Shown: one piece after another, positions 26,844 to 35,322 of the stretch
How the letters are laid out: each line of letters starts with the position of its first letter
Numbering within the stretch: position 1 is the stretch's first letter
Assembly: GCF_010731635.1 (NCBI RefSeq)
Contig: NZ_AP022583.1
Coordinates: forward strand, 4,712,001 to 4,776,000
Reading direction: 5' to 3'
DNA: 64,000 bases
Source of the DNA: Mycobacterium noviomagense
Lineage (GTDB): Bacteria; Actinomycetota; Actinomycetes; Mycobacteriales; Mycobacteriaceae
Translations under genes and position numbers: made by a program
Notes under the pieces: model-generated
Told to the model about the DNA's origin: nothing
The model's input: only the letters and a program-made list of their open reading frames with translations
The model's database searches: none

Positions 26844-27305
26844 TCACCGCTGCGGGGACGCCGGCGAGGTAGCCGGCGCGGGCTGGGGTGCCTCCGGCGG
26901 TGGTGCGGGCGCCGCGGCGCCGGGTCGCGGCAACGGCCAATTCCCCGGCGGTGGCGCGAAAGCCGGTCCGGGCGGTGGCGGCGGGGCGCCCCACGCGCCC
27001 GGCGGCATCACCCATCCGGGCGGCGGCGGTGGTGCCATGTCGAACGGAGCGGGCGGCGGCGGGCCGGCAAACAGCATCCACCACACAGGAAGCAAGGTGG
27101 CGGTCAAGATCGCCCCGGCGATCAGCCCGGCCACGCCCGTGCCAACTGCCACGCCGACGGGATGGCGTCGCACGATCGATGGTGTAGGCGCCGGCGGCAA
27201 GGTCACGGTCTGATCGGCAGGAGCTGTCGGTCGAGACTCAACAACGCGGCGCGGGTGTTCGCCGGTCGAGTCAGGTGTGCCTTCTAGTCGTTGCTCGTCG
27301 GCCAT
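26844..27305 (-). CDS. Proline-rich single-pass membrane protein
   Basis: 153 aa from ATG 27305, which has GGAGGG just upstream; another ATG lies 12 bp earlier. A charged cytoplasmic part (about 1-50), one transmembrane helix (VGVAVGTGVAGLIAGAILTA and following) and a Pro-rich outer tail rich in PPPPPG. It stands next to another proline-rich envelope gene in the same direction. Function unknown. Confidence 0.75.
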   Translation of the reverse strand: MADEQRLEGTPDSTGEHPRRVVESRPTAPADQTVTLPPAPTPSIVRRHPVGVAVGTGVAGLIAGAILTATLLPVWWMLFAGPPPPAPFDMAPPPPPGWVMPPGAWGAPPPPPGPAFAPPPGNWPLPRPGAAAPAPPPEAPQPAPATSPASPQR

Positions 27306-27792
27306 CGCGCCCTCCATATCTGCGGCTCTTTGCGGCCCCGAACGTAGGAAGCGAATCTGAAACCAACCTGAAGAGTTAGCGGCGCAGCTTCTTTCCTATT
27401 CCGTAACCCCTTGGCAACGGGCGACCGCCGAGGGCGCCCACTGTCCCGGTACACGAAAGCCGGTCCACGCGTTCGGCATCGAGCATGACGGCGGCCGACA
27501 ACGATCTGCGACGACCACACGGAGCGTCAATGCCAGCAAACGCGTGGCTTTTAAGCCATGGCCTGCGACGTCGTCGAAATGCAGCTCGCCGGTTCGCCGG
27601 CGTGGACGAGGTGTCGTGGTTTCAAATCGCGGTGAACCGATACCGGTGGTCCTGTCCGACAAGCGCATTCGCAGTGCTGATCTGCTGCCCAGGCAACCGG
27701 CGGGCATCTCGCGGCCGTCTGCCCACCGAAATCGGGCGACATGTGGCGAATACGACTCCCCAGTCGCCGCGGGATATGTCAGCCTTGAGACC
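27306..27792. other. Intergenic region, divergent promoters, no gene seen
   Basis: 487 bp between the proline-rich membrane gene and the cutinase. Open frames here have no ribosome site and no recognisable product. The part near 27357-27372 holds a CTGAA-N6-CTGAA direct repeat with an 11-bp period, the spacing used by OmpR-type regulators, upstream of the minus-strand gene. Confidence 0.5.
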
Positions 27793-28584
27793 GTGAACCT
27801 ACGTCTCGCCGCCAGATTGCTTGTTGTTGTCGTGCTATCGATTTGGGCAGTGCCGGACACTTTGGTTCCATCCGCGTCCGCGGCATCCTGCCCCGACGTC
27901 CAAGTAGTGTTCGCCCGCGGCACCGGTGAGCCGCCCGGCGTCGGGCCCACGGGACAGGCGTTCGTCGACTCCCTGCGCTCGCGCGTGGGCGGAAGGTCGG
28001 TGGATGTGTACCCGGTCAACTACCCCGCCAGCGACGACTGGGCCACGTCAGGACTCGACGGTATTCGCGACGCGGGCGCCCACGTGGTTTCCACAGCAGG
28101 GAGCTGCCCGCAGACGAAGATGGTGCTGGGCGGTTATTCCCAAGGCGCGGCGGTGATGGGCTTCGTCACCTCCGCTGCAGTGCCGGAAGGCGTCGATCCG
28201 ACGACCGTACCGAAACCGCTGTCACCCGACATCGCTGACCACGTCGCCGCCGTCGTGCTCTTCGGAATGCCGAATGTGCGGGCCATGAACTTCCTGGGGC
28301 AGCCGCCGGTCGTGATCGGCCCGGCATACCAGGCCAAGACCATCAAGGTGTGCGCTCCCGAGGACCCGGTTTGCTCCGACGGGCTGAACTTCGCCGCGCA
28401 CGACACCTACGCCGACGACGCCAGCGTGGTTGACAAGGGCGCTGCTTTTGCCGCCAGTCGCTTGGGCGCAGGTCCGGCCAACAGCGCGCCGCCACAGTCG
28501 TTCGGCACGCAACCGCAACCACCGGCTGAACCAGCCCCCGCACCGCCTCCGCCAGCCGAAGGCGACCAGGCGCCTGCTGCCTAA
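27793..28584 (+). CDS. Cutinase family esterase, secreted
   Basis: 263 aa. GTG 27793 begins a signal peptide (NLRLAARLLVVVVLSIWAV, cleavage near SASAAS). The alpha/beta hydrolase core has FARGTGEPPG, the nucleophile GGYSQGAAVMG, the Asp in CAPEDPVCSDG and the His in FAAHDTYADD; the Cys pairs fit the cutinase disulfides. A Pro/Ala tail of about 35 residues follows. Mycobacterial cutinase-like proteins hydrolyse lipid esters outside the cell. Confidence 0.92.
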   Translation: MNLRLAARLLVVVVLSIWAVPDTLVPSASAASCPDVQVVFARGTGEPPGVGPTGQAFVDSLRSRVGGRSVDVYPVNYPASDDWATSGLDGIRDAGAHVVSTAGSCPQTKMVLGGYSQGAAVMGFVTSAAVPEGVDPTTVPKPLSPDIADHVAAVVLFGMPNVRAMNFLGQPPVVIGPAYQAKTIKVCAPEDPVCSDGLNFAAHDTYADDASVVDKGAAFAASRLGAGPANSAPPQSFGTQPQPPAEPAPAPPPPAEGDQAPAA

Positions 28585-28669
28585 ACGGGCGCAACCGCTT
28601 CAGTCCGGCGAATCGTCCCCTGCCGCAGCGGTTTGCTTACACCGGCCCGCTAAGCGACCGGAGGACGCG

Positions 28670-29185
28670 ATGCGGATTCGATGCCGTCACATCATGGTGT
28701 GGGCGTCGCTGACCGCAGTTGGATTGCTGCCGGCATGCGCAACGCACCCGCCCGACGCCGCCCAGCGTCCGTCGAGCCGAACCTCGACAACCACCGCGAC
28801 GACAGCCAACCCATCCGCTACCCGAGAACCGCGCCGGGCGAAGTGGATTGACCTGAAGGTCGGCGATTGCCTTGCCGACCCTGCCCCGACTGATCCAGAC
28901 GTGTTGACCGTGACGATCGTCGACTGTGCTACCCCGCATCACGCCGAGGTTTACCTTCGCGAACCGATGGCCGACGATCCGGGCTTCGCCAACGTCGCCA
29001 ATCAACAGTGCACGGCGGGATTTTCCGGATATACCGGGCAATCGATCACCGACAGCCCATTCACCATGACGTACCTCATCGATTCGAACCAGGACCGAAC
29101 GGCCGCCAATCCCGCCCCCAGCACGGTGATCTGTCTGCTGCAGGCTGCCGATGGCCGACAGTTAGCGGGGTCGGCGCGTCGCTGA
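28670..29185 (+). CDS. Lipoprotein with septum-formation-type domain
   Basis: 171 aa. A lipoprotein signal with lipobox LLPAC, a Thr/Ser/Pro linker, then a domain beginning WIDLKVGDCLADPAP with VTIVDCATPHHAEVYLREP, the pattern of the actinobacterial septum formation (Septum_form) family. Ribosome site GGAGG lies 5 bp before ATG 28670. It stands just before a PknD-like kinase in the same direction. The domain is often paired with signalling proteins, but its role is unclear. Confidence 0.82.
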   Translation: MRIRCRHIMVWASLTAVGLLPACATHPPDAAQRPSSRTSTTTATTANPSATREPRRAKWIDLKVGDCLADPAPTDPDVLTVTIVDCATPHHAEVYLREPMADDPGFANVANQQCTAGFSGYTGQSITDSPFTMTYLIDSNQDRTAANPAPSTVICLLQAADGRQLAGSARR

Positions 29186-29280
29186 TGCCGTTGGGCATTC
29201 AAATGCCTGCGACGGTGAAACGTCGCGGGTTAGGGTGCTGCTGCTGCCAAGTTGCTGGCAGGTCGCTGTGGGAGGGCTCG

Positions 29281-31110
29281 TTGCAGGGAACTTCGTTCGG
29301 AAAGTACCGGCTGATCGAGTTGCTCGGCCGCGGCGGCATGGGCGAAGTATGGCGCGCATACGACACCGTGATCGACCGGGTGGTCGCGATCAAGATCCTT
29401 CCTCCGGAAATCTCCCAAGACGAGATTTTCCAACAGCGGTTCCGCCGCGAAGCCCACGCGGCCACGCGGCTCAGCAGCCCGCACGTCATACCGATCCACA
29501 CCCACGGCGAAATACAAGGGCACTTGTTCGTCGACATGCGGCTGATCGAGGGTCGCGACCCGCAGAGCGTGCTCGAGGCCGGCCCGCTGCAGCCGGCTCG
29601 GGCGGTGCACATCATCGAACAGGTGGCCAAGGCGTTGCATGCCGCACACCGGGTGGGGCTGGTACACCGGGATGTCAAGCCTTCCAACGTTTTGCTCGAC
29701 GAAGATGACTTCGCGTATCTGATCGACTTCGGAATCGCGCGCGCCGCCGGCGAAATGGCGCTGACAACGGCCGGCGGCGTGATCGGCACCTTCCACTACA
29801 TGGCCCCGGAAAGGTTCAGCACGGGGCAAGTCGATGCCCGCTCAGACATCTACGCGCTGGCCTGCGTGCTGTACCAGTGCTTGACCGGCCAGTATCCGTT
29901 CCCCGGGGACAGCATGGAGCAACAGCTCACCGGCCATCTGATGAACCCACCGCCGCGGCCGTCGATCACCGCTCCGGCGCTGCCCACCGGCTTCGACATG
30001 GTCATCGCCAAAGGCATGGCCAAAAATCCGGCCGAGCGCTACCCCAGCGCTGTCGAGTTGGCGCGCGCCGCCCGCGACGCGCTCGCCACGCCGAGCAGTT
30101 ACCAGCACGGGCCGCTTCGCACGCAGGCCCCACGATCCGACCAACCGCCACCGCCACAGCGGCCCAAACCGATCCCGGTTCCAGCCAAAAAACCCCCGGC
30201 TCGACGCCCGCCCGGAAAGCCGCCATCACCGTCGCAGCCGTGGTGGCGCCGCAAGACCGTCGCGATCTCGGCCGCCACCCTGCTCATCGTCGCTGTGACT
30301 GTGGGCGTCGGCGTGGCCACAATGCGCCATGCCAGCGAAGAATCCGCCCAATCCAACCAGACCACACTGCCTTTCACCGGTCTGAGTAACCCCGACGGTG
30401 TGACGGTGGACAACGGCGGCACGGTCTATGTTGCCGACACCCTCAACGATCGGATCCTGTCGTTGCCCGCCGGCTCGACCAGCCCTGCGGTCCTGCCTTT
30501 CGACGGGCTGAAAAATCCGACCGGAGTGACGGCCGACAACAGCGGCACCGTCTACGTCACCGACTCCGGCAACAAGAGAGTGGTGGTGCTTCCGGCCGGA
30601 TCCACAAAGCAAATCGAACTGCCCTTCAGCGATCTCGGCAACCCGACGGGTGTCACGGTGGACAGCAGCCGAACGGTCTACGTCACCGACACCGCGAAGA
30701 ATCGGGTCGTGGCGCTTCCCTCCGGCTCTAACAGGCAAAGCCAGCTGCCTTTCGCTGGCTTGAGCAATCCGACCGGTGTGGTGGTCAACAGCAGCGGAAC
30801 CATCTACGTCGCCGACGGTGGCAACAATCGCGTCCTGGCGCTGCCTCAAGGCTCGAGCATCCAATCCGTGGTGCCGTTCGACGGCCTCAGCGAACCCGGC
30901 GGTGTGACGGTGGACGGCCAGGGCGCCGTGTACGTCACCGACAGCGCCAACAATCGTGCGCTCAAGATTCCCGTCGGTTCGACCGCGCAAGTCAAACTGC
31001 CCTTTGTCGGCTTGGACTATCCGTGGGGCCTGGCGGTCGACAACATGGGCACCGTCTACGTCGCAGGCCACAACAACAAGGTCGTGGCGTTGCGGCAACA
31101 ACCGCGCTAA
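29281..31110 (+). CDS. PknD-like Ser/Thr protein kinase with NHL beta-propeller sensor
   Basis: 609 aa. The kinase domain (about residues 8-265) has LGRGGMGEVWRAYD, VVAIKIL, HRDVKPSNVLL, DFGIARA and APERF. A Pro-rich juxtamembrane segment follows, then a transmembrane helix near 325-345, then six NHL repeats of about 41 residues (pattern LPF.GL.NP.GVTVD...TVYV.D...NR). Residue layout matches PknD, whose propeller is an extracellular sensor. TTG 29281 is chosen because GGAGGG precedes it by 5 nt and LQGTSFGKYRL is a normal kinase lead-in. Its end overlaps the convergent VOC gene by 4 bp. Confidence 0.9.
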   Translation: MQGTSFGKYRLIELLGRGGMGEVWRAYDTVIDRVVAIKILPPEISQDEIFQQRFRREAHAATRLSSPHVIPIHTHGEIQGHLFVDMRLIEGRDPQSVLEAGPLQPARAVHIIEQVAKALHAAHRVGLVHRDVKPSNVLLDEDDFAYLIDFGIARAAGEMALTTAGGVIGTFHYMAPERFSTGQVDARSDIYALACVLYQCLTGQYPFPGDSMEQQLTGHLMNPPPRPSITAPALPTGFDMVIAKGMAKNPAERYPSAVELARAARDALATPSSYQHGPLRTQAPRSDQPPPPQRPKPIPVPAKKPPARRPPGKPPSPSQPWWRRKTVAISAATLLIVAVTVGVGVATMRHASEESAQSNQTTLPFTGLSNPDGVTVDNGGTVYVADTLNDRILSLPAGSTSPAVLPFDGLKNPTGVTADNSGTVYVTDSGNKRVVVLPAGSTKQIELPFSDLGNPTGVTVDSSRTVYVTDTAKNRVVALPSGSNRQSQLPFAGLSNPTGVVVNSSGTIYVADGGNNRVLALPQGSSIQSVVPFDGLSEPGGVTVDGQGAVYVTDSANNRALKIPVGSTAQVKLPFVGLDYPWGLAVDNMGTVYVAGHNNKVVALRQQPR

Positions 31111-31559
31111 GGACGCGGCGGCAGCACCGCCAGCCACGAGTCCGGGAGCAGTTCGATCAGTTGGCCATCCGGGTCACGGATCATCGCCGATTGCTCGGAC
31201 ACCGTCTCGTCGATCACCGATCCCCCGAACTCGTCGACCAACTGCAGCACGGCGGCGAGATCGGACACCGACAGCGAGATATGGGTCAACCCCACTTCGT
31301 CCATCACGCGCTGCGGCCCAGCGTGCACCTGGCGTTGCGAATAGTCGATGAGTTCGAGCACAAAGCCGTCGCGAACCAGGTAGGTCGCATGCACTGAAAG
31401 CGGCTTGTCCACCTGCAGCAACCGGCCGGTGGCGTCGTCGGGCGGGTCGACTTCCCACCAGAACTGAAAGCCGAACAGACCCTCGTAGAAACGGCGCGAG
31501 CGCTCGCGGTCCGCCACACACAATCCGACGTGATTGAAAACCGTTCGGTGACTGGTCAT
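31107..31559 (-). CDS. VOC family (glyoxalase-like) protein
   Basis: 150 aa with two beta-alpha-beta-beta-beta halves. FNHVGLCVADRERSRRFYEG opens the first, LTHISLSVSDLAAVLQLV the second, and IRDPDGQLIELL closes it. His, Glu and His at the usual metal positions are visible. The family includes lyases, dioxygenases and epimerases, so the reaction cannot be fixed. Confidence 0.85.
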   Translation of the reverse strand: MTSHRTVFNHVGLCVADRERSRRFYEGLFGFQFWWEVDPPDDATGRLLQVDKPLSVHATYLVRDGFVLELIDYSQRQVHAGPQRVMDEVGLTHISLSVSDLAAVLQLVDEFGGSVIDETVSEQSAMIRDPDGQLIELLPDSWLAVLPPRP

Positions 31560-31722
31560 TCCGGCCTTTCGTTACCGACTTGCGTGCTGACGGCCCGACC
31601 GGCTGCTATCGGCCCACGGAAACCGCAAAATCGCAAAGATAGCGTAATAGACTTCGAGGTTAGCGGCGAAGCAGCATACCGGGCGGGATTTCGTCGGTTT
31701 CCCTGCGCTGAAGGGCTTTTCG

Positions 31723-32985
31723 ATGACCACAGGTTCTGAGCGAACCGACGTCGACCCCGGTGTGGTTGTCGATTTCGATCATCACTCCGACGAGTTCAAC
31801 CTCAACGAGCTGACGATCAACGCCGAACTACGCCGCCGCTGCCCTGTGGCCTGGAACAAGAACTATGGCGGATTCTGGTTCGTCACCAGCTACGACGCGG
31901 TGGCGCACATCGCCCGAGACGGCGACACGTTCGCCCACAAATACGAGCCGAACGCCGCCGACGGTATCGACTACCAAGGCGAAATGGGCGTGCCACGTCC
32001 CGAAGGTCAACGGGCCCTGGGCATCGGCGAAGTCGACGGCCCCTATCACCAGGCGCTACGGCGAGCACTTGCCCCGTTCTTCTCCCCGGGAGCCGTCGAC
32101 AAGATGCGGCCGTTCATGGAGCAGTCGGCGCACGGGTTCCTCGATCAACGGATCGGCGACGGACACATGGACCTCGTGCTTGACTACGCGAGCCCGGTTC
32201 CAGCCATCTTGACCATGAGGCTGATGGGCCTGCCCCACGACAACTGGCAGCTGTATGCCAACCTCTTTCACTCGGTGATGGCGGCTCCCCAAGACAGCGA
32301 CGAGTACGCCAAAGCGGTCGCCGAAGTCCCGGCAATGATGGACGGGCTGCTGGAGTTCGCAGCGACCCGGCGAGCCGAGCCGCGCGACGATCTGACCAGC
32401 TTCCTCGTTCGATTCGAATTCGACGGCAACCGTCTCGACGACGCGCAGGTTCTCGATATCCTGTGGAATCTCATCGGCGGCGGAGTCGACACCACGACGT
32501 CGCTGACCGCGCTGAGCCTGCTGCACCTCGGCACCCACCCGGATCTGCGGCAACAACTGATCGACAACCCGGGGCTCTACCGCACCGCCACAGACGAGTT
32601 TCTGCGCTACTTCTCGGTCAATCAGCAACTGAGCCGCACGGTGACCCGCGACGTGGCGCTCGCGGGCCAACAGCTTCGCCGCAACGACCGGGTCGTCATC
32701 AGCTGGCTGGGCGCCAACCACGACGAGCACGAGTTCGAGCGCCCCGAGGACATCGTGTTGGATCGTTCGCCCAACCGCCACGTGGCATTCGGGCTCGGCC
32801 CGCATCGATGCATCGGATCTCATCTGGCGCGTGTCATGTTCGAAGTGATGGTCAAGGCGGTGCTCGACCGGATCCCCGACTACCGGGTCGAGGTCGACGG
32901 GGTCTACGAGTACCTGGGCAACCCGAGCATGACCGGGCTGGGCAGGCTGCCGGTCACCTTCACTCCGCGCGCCACGGCGCGTTAG
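31723..32985 (+). CDS. Cytochrome P450 (first of a pair)
   Basis: 420 aa soluble bacterial P450. The I-helix is GGGVDTTTSLTALSL, the K-helix ExxR is DEFLRYF with E and R kept, and the heme loop is FGLGPHRCIGSHLAR with Cys363. AAGGG lies upstream of ATG 31723. First gene of an operon with a second P450, a crotonase, a CoA-transferase and an SDR. It probably starts oxidation of a lipid or terpenoid substrate. Family number not assigned. Confidence 0.9.
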   Translation: MTTGSERTDVDPGVVVDFDHHSDEFNLNELTINAELRRRCPVAWNKNYGGFWFVTSYDAVAHIARDGDTFAHKYEPNAADGIDYQGEMGVPRPEGQRALGIGEVDGPYHQALRRALAPFFSPGAVDKMRPFMEQSAHGFLDQRIGDGHMDLVLDYASPVPAILTMRLMGLPHDNWQLYANLFHSVMAAPQDSDEYAKAVAEVPAMMDGLLEFAATRRAEPRDDLTSFLVRFEFDGNRLDDAQVLDILWNLIGGGVDTTTSLTALSLLHLGTHPDLRQQLIDNPGLYRTATDEFLRYFSVNQQLSRTVTRDVALAGQQLRRNDRVVISWLGANHDEHEFERPEDIVLDRSPNRHVAFGLGPHRCIGSHLARVMFEVMVKAVLDRIPDYRVEVDGVYEYLGNPSMTGLGRLPVTFTPRATAR

Positions 32986-33088
32986 GAGAACCAGATTCTT
33001 TAAGCGCAGAGTACAAACTGCCCGAATTCCGTCAGACGCTGACAGACTGGCGGAGTACACCTCGGGGCCCGGATGCGGGAGGGAGTTC

Positions 33089-34291
33089 GTGACGGTCGAG
33101 CTCGGCAGCGACGTCTACTACGACCCGTACGACGTGGCACTCAACGCCGATCCCTACCCGACATTCCGGCGGCTGCGCGACGAGGCGCCGCTGTACTACA
33201 ACGCCGACTACGACTTCTATGCGCTGAGCAGATTCGCCGATGTCAACAAGGCCCTGGTCGACCACGCGACGTTCAGCTCGGCTCGCGGCATCATCCTGGA
33301 GCTGATCAAGGCGAACCTACAAGTCCCGCCGGGCATGTTGATCATGGAGGACCCGCCGGTCCACGACGTGCACCGCAAGCTACTGGCGCGCATGTTCACC
33401 CCACGCAAAGTCGAAGCGCTCGAACCCAAGATCCGCGAATTCTGTGCTCAAGCGCTGGACCCGCTGATCGGGACGGGACGCTTCGACTTCGTCGCCGATC
33501 TCGGCGCGCAGATGCCGATGAAGGTCATCAGCATGCTGCTCGGCATCCCGGAGGACGACCAGGAATTCATCCGCGACCACAGCAACGCCCAGTTACGCAC
33601 CGAAGCGGGCAAGCCGATGAACGCAGCCGAACGCGGCTTGGCCACCGGGAAAATCTTTGCCGCGTACGTCGATTGGCGAGCAGAGCACCCTTCTGACGAC
33701 ATCATGACCGAACTGCTCAACGTCGAGTTCGTCGACGAGACCGGTACGACGCGGCGGCTGACCCGGGAGGAACTGCTCGTGTACCTCAACGTCGTTGCCG
33801 GCGCCGGTAACGAGACCACTACTCGGCTGATCGGTTGGGCGGGAAAGGTTCTCGCCGAGTACCCCGACCAGCGACGCGAATTAACCGAGAATCCCGCGCT
33901 CATCCCCCAAGCCGTCGAAGAGCTGCTGCGCTACGAGCCGCCCGCACCGCACACCGCCCGGTACGTGACACGCGACATCGCCTTCTATGACCACACAGTG
34001 CCGCAAGGCAGCGCGATGATGATGCTCATCGGGGCAGCCTGCCGCGACCACCGCCAATTCGGCCCTTCTGCAGAGCAATTCGACATCCACCGCCAGCCGC
34101 GCCCGCATCTGGCCTTCAGCGTGGGCGCGCACTTCTGCCTCGGTGCGGCACTCGCGCGCCTCGAAGGCCGAATTGCCCTGGAAGAGATCCTCACACGCTT
34201 CCCCGACTGGGAGGTCGATCTGACCAACGCGCACCTGAGCCCGACGTCGACAGTGCGGGGTTGGGAGTCGATGCCAGCTGTAGTGGCATGA
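33089..34291 (+). CDS. Cytochrome P450 (second of a pair)
   Basis: 400 aa from GTG 33089 (GGGAGG upstream). The I-helix is VAGAGNETTTRLIGWAG, ExxR is EELLRYE, the heme loop FSVGAHFCLGAALARLE with Cys350. It is clearly different in sequence from the P450 just upstream, so the pair is not a recent duplication; they may act in sequence on one substrate. 103 bp separate the two genes. Confidence 0.9.
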   Translation: MTVELGSDVYYDPYDVALNADPYPTFRRLRDEAPLYYNADYDFYALSRFADVNKALVDHATFSSARGIILELIKANLQVPPGMLIMEDPPVHDVHRKLLARMFTPRKVEALEPKIREFCAQALDPLIGTGRFDFVADLGAQMPMKVISMLLGIPEDDQEFIRDHSNAQLRTEAGKPMNAAERGLATGKIFAAYVDWRAEHPSDDIMTELLNVEFVDETGTTRRLTREELLVYLNVVAGAGNETTTRLIGWAGKVLAEYPDQRRELTENPALIPQAVEELLRYEPPAPHTARYVTRDIAFYDHTVPQGSAMMMLIGAACRDHRQFGPSAEQFDIHRQPRPHLAFSVGAHFCLGAALARLEGRIALEEILTRFPDWEVDLTNAHLSPTSTVRGWESMPAVVA

Positions 34292-34340
34292 GAACCGAAG
34301 CTTACTCAAATAGACAACAAACACAGACGGGAGATCACCG

Positions 34341-35312
34341 ATGCCTGAATACGACTACGTCCAAATGAAGAAAGACGCCGAGCCGTTCATCAAGTTCGAA
34401 AAGGACGTCAAGAACCGGATCGCGTATATCACTTTCGACCGTCCGGACGCGCAGAACGCCACCACCTTAGGTATGCGGCAGAACTATGCGGACCTGATCC
34501 ATAAATGCAACGTCGACGACGAGGTCAAGGTTGTCGTGATCCGCGGCGAGGGCGAGGATTTCGGAAGCGGGGGCGATCTGCCCGAACAACGCGGCATGCT
34601 GGAAAACCCCGGCATGCCGCTGCTGCATGAGCTCGCCATCAACGACGACGACGTCAAGTACCCGCCGGGCGGCTCATACCGTTACCTGTCGACGGTCACC
34701 GACTTCTATGCGAAGGCCCGCGCCGGCAACCGGCCACTTCAAGAACTGCGCAAAATCAGCATTATCGAGGCCAAAGGCTACTGCTACGGCTGGCACTTCT
34801 ACCAGGCCGGCGACGCCGACCTCGTCGTCTCCTCCGACGATGCCCTGTTCGGCCACCCCGCCTTCCGCTACGTGGGTTGGGGCCCCCGGCTGTGGTGGTG
34901 GGCGGAGACCATGGGCTTGCGCAAGTTCTCCGAAATGCTCTTCACCGGGCGGCCTTTCACGGCCAAGGAGATGTACGAGTGCGGCTTCGTCAACAGTGTC
35001 GTCCCACGCGAGAAGCTCGAGGAGGAGACCCTGAAATACGCGATGGCGTGTTCGCGGTCCCGGCCCACCGACACCGTCGCGGTGCAGAAGACATTCCTGG
35101 AGCTCTACAAGCAGCACAAGGGCGAGTACTTCGGCAGCCTGCTCACCGGTCTGGTTGAAGGCATGCTGCCGATGATCCAAAACGACCGCGACAACGAGGT
35201 CGACCTGACCGAAGGCACGTTCGGCAAGGGCCTGAACAACGTTGTGAAGGACAACGATACGAACTTCCCGCCCGAGTGGCGGCTCAGCCGCTCGGGACGC
35301 GCCAAGCCCTGA
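34341..35312 (+). CDS. Enoyl-CoA hydratase/isomerase family protein
   Basis: 323 aa, longer than typical crotonases (about 260). The crotonase core is visible: YITFDRPDAQNATTLGM, the first oxyanion strand GEDFGSGGDLPEQRG and the second KGYCYGWHFYQAGDADLVVS. Inserted residues between the two oxyanion parts (about 90-130) explain the length. Glu at the usual catalytic positions is not obvious, so it may not be a plain hydratase. It lies between the P450 pair and the CoA-transferase. Confidence 0.87.
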   Translation: MPEYDYVQMKKDAEPFIKFEKDVKNRIAYITFDRPDAQNATTLGMRQNYADLIHKCNVDDEVKVVVIRGEGEDFGSGGDLPEQRGMLENPGMPLLHELAINDDDVKYPPGGSYRYLSTVTDFYAKARAGNRPLQELRKISIIEAKGYCYGWHFYQAGDADLVVSSDDALFGHPAFRYVGWGPRLWWWAETMGLRKFSEMLFTGRPFTAKEMYECGFVNSVVPREKLEEETLKYAMACSRSRPTDTVAVQKTFLELYKQHKGEYFGSLLTGLVEGMLPMIQNDRDNEVDLTEGTFGKGLNNVVKDNDTNFPPEWRLSRSGRAKP

Positions 35313-35322
35313 CCGCGGATCG

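Noticed and set aside
27544..27792. Upstream extension of the cutinase frame
   Set aside because: It would place about 83 residues before the signal peptide; GTG 27793 gives a normal secretion signal.
29008..29280. Upstream extension of the kinase frame into the lipoprotein gene
   Set aside because: Overlaps the lipoprotein gene in another frame and has no kinase sequence.
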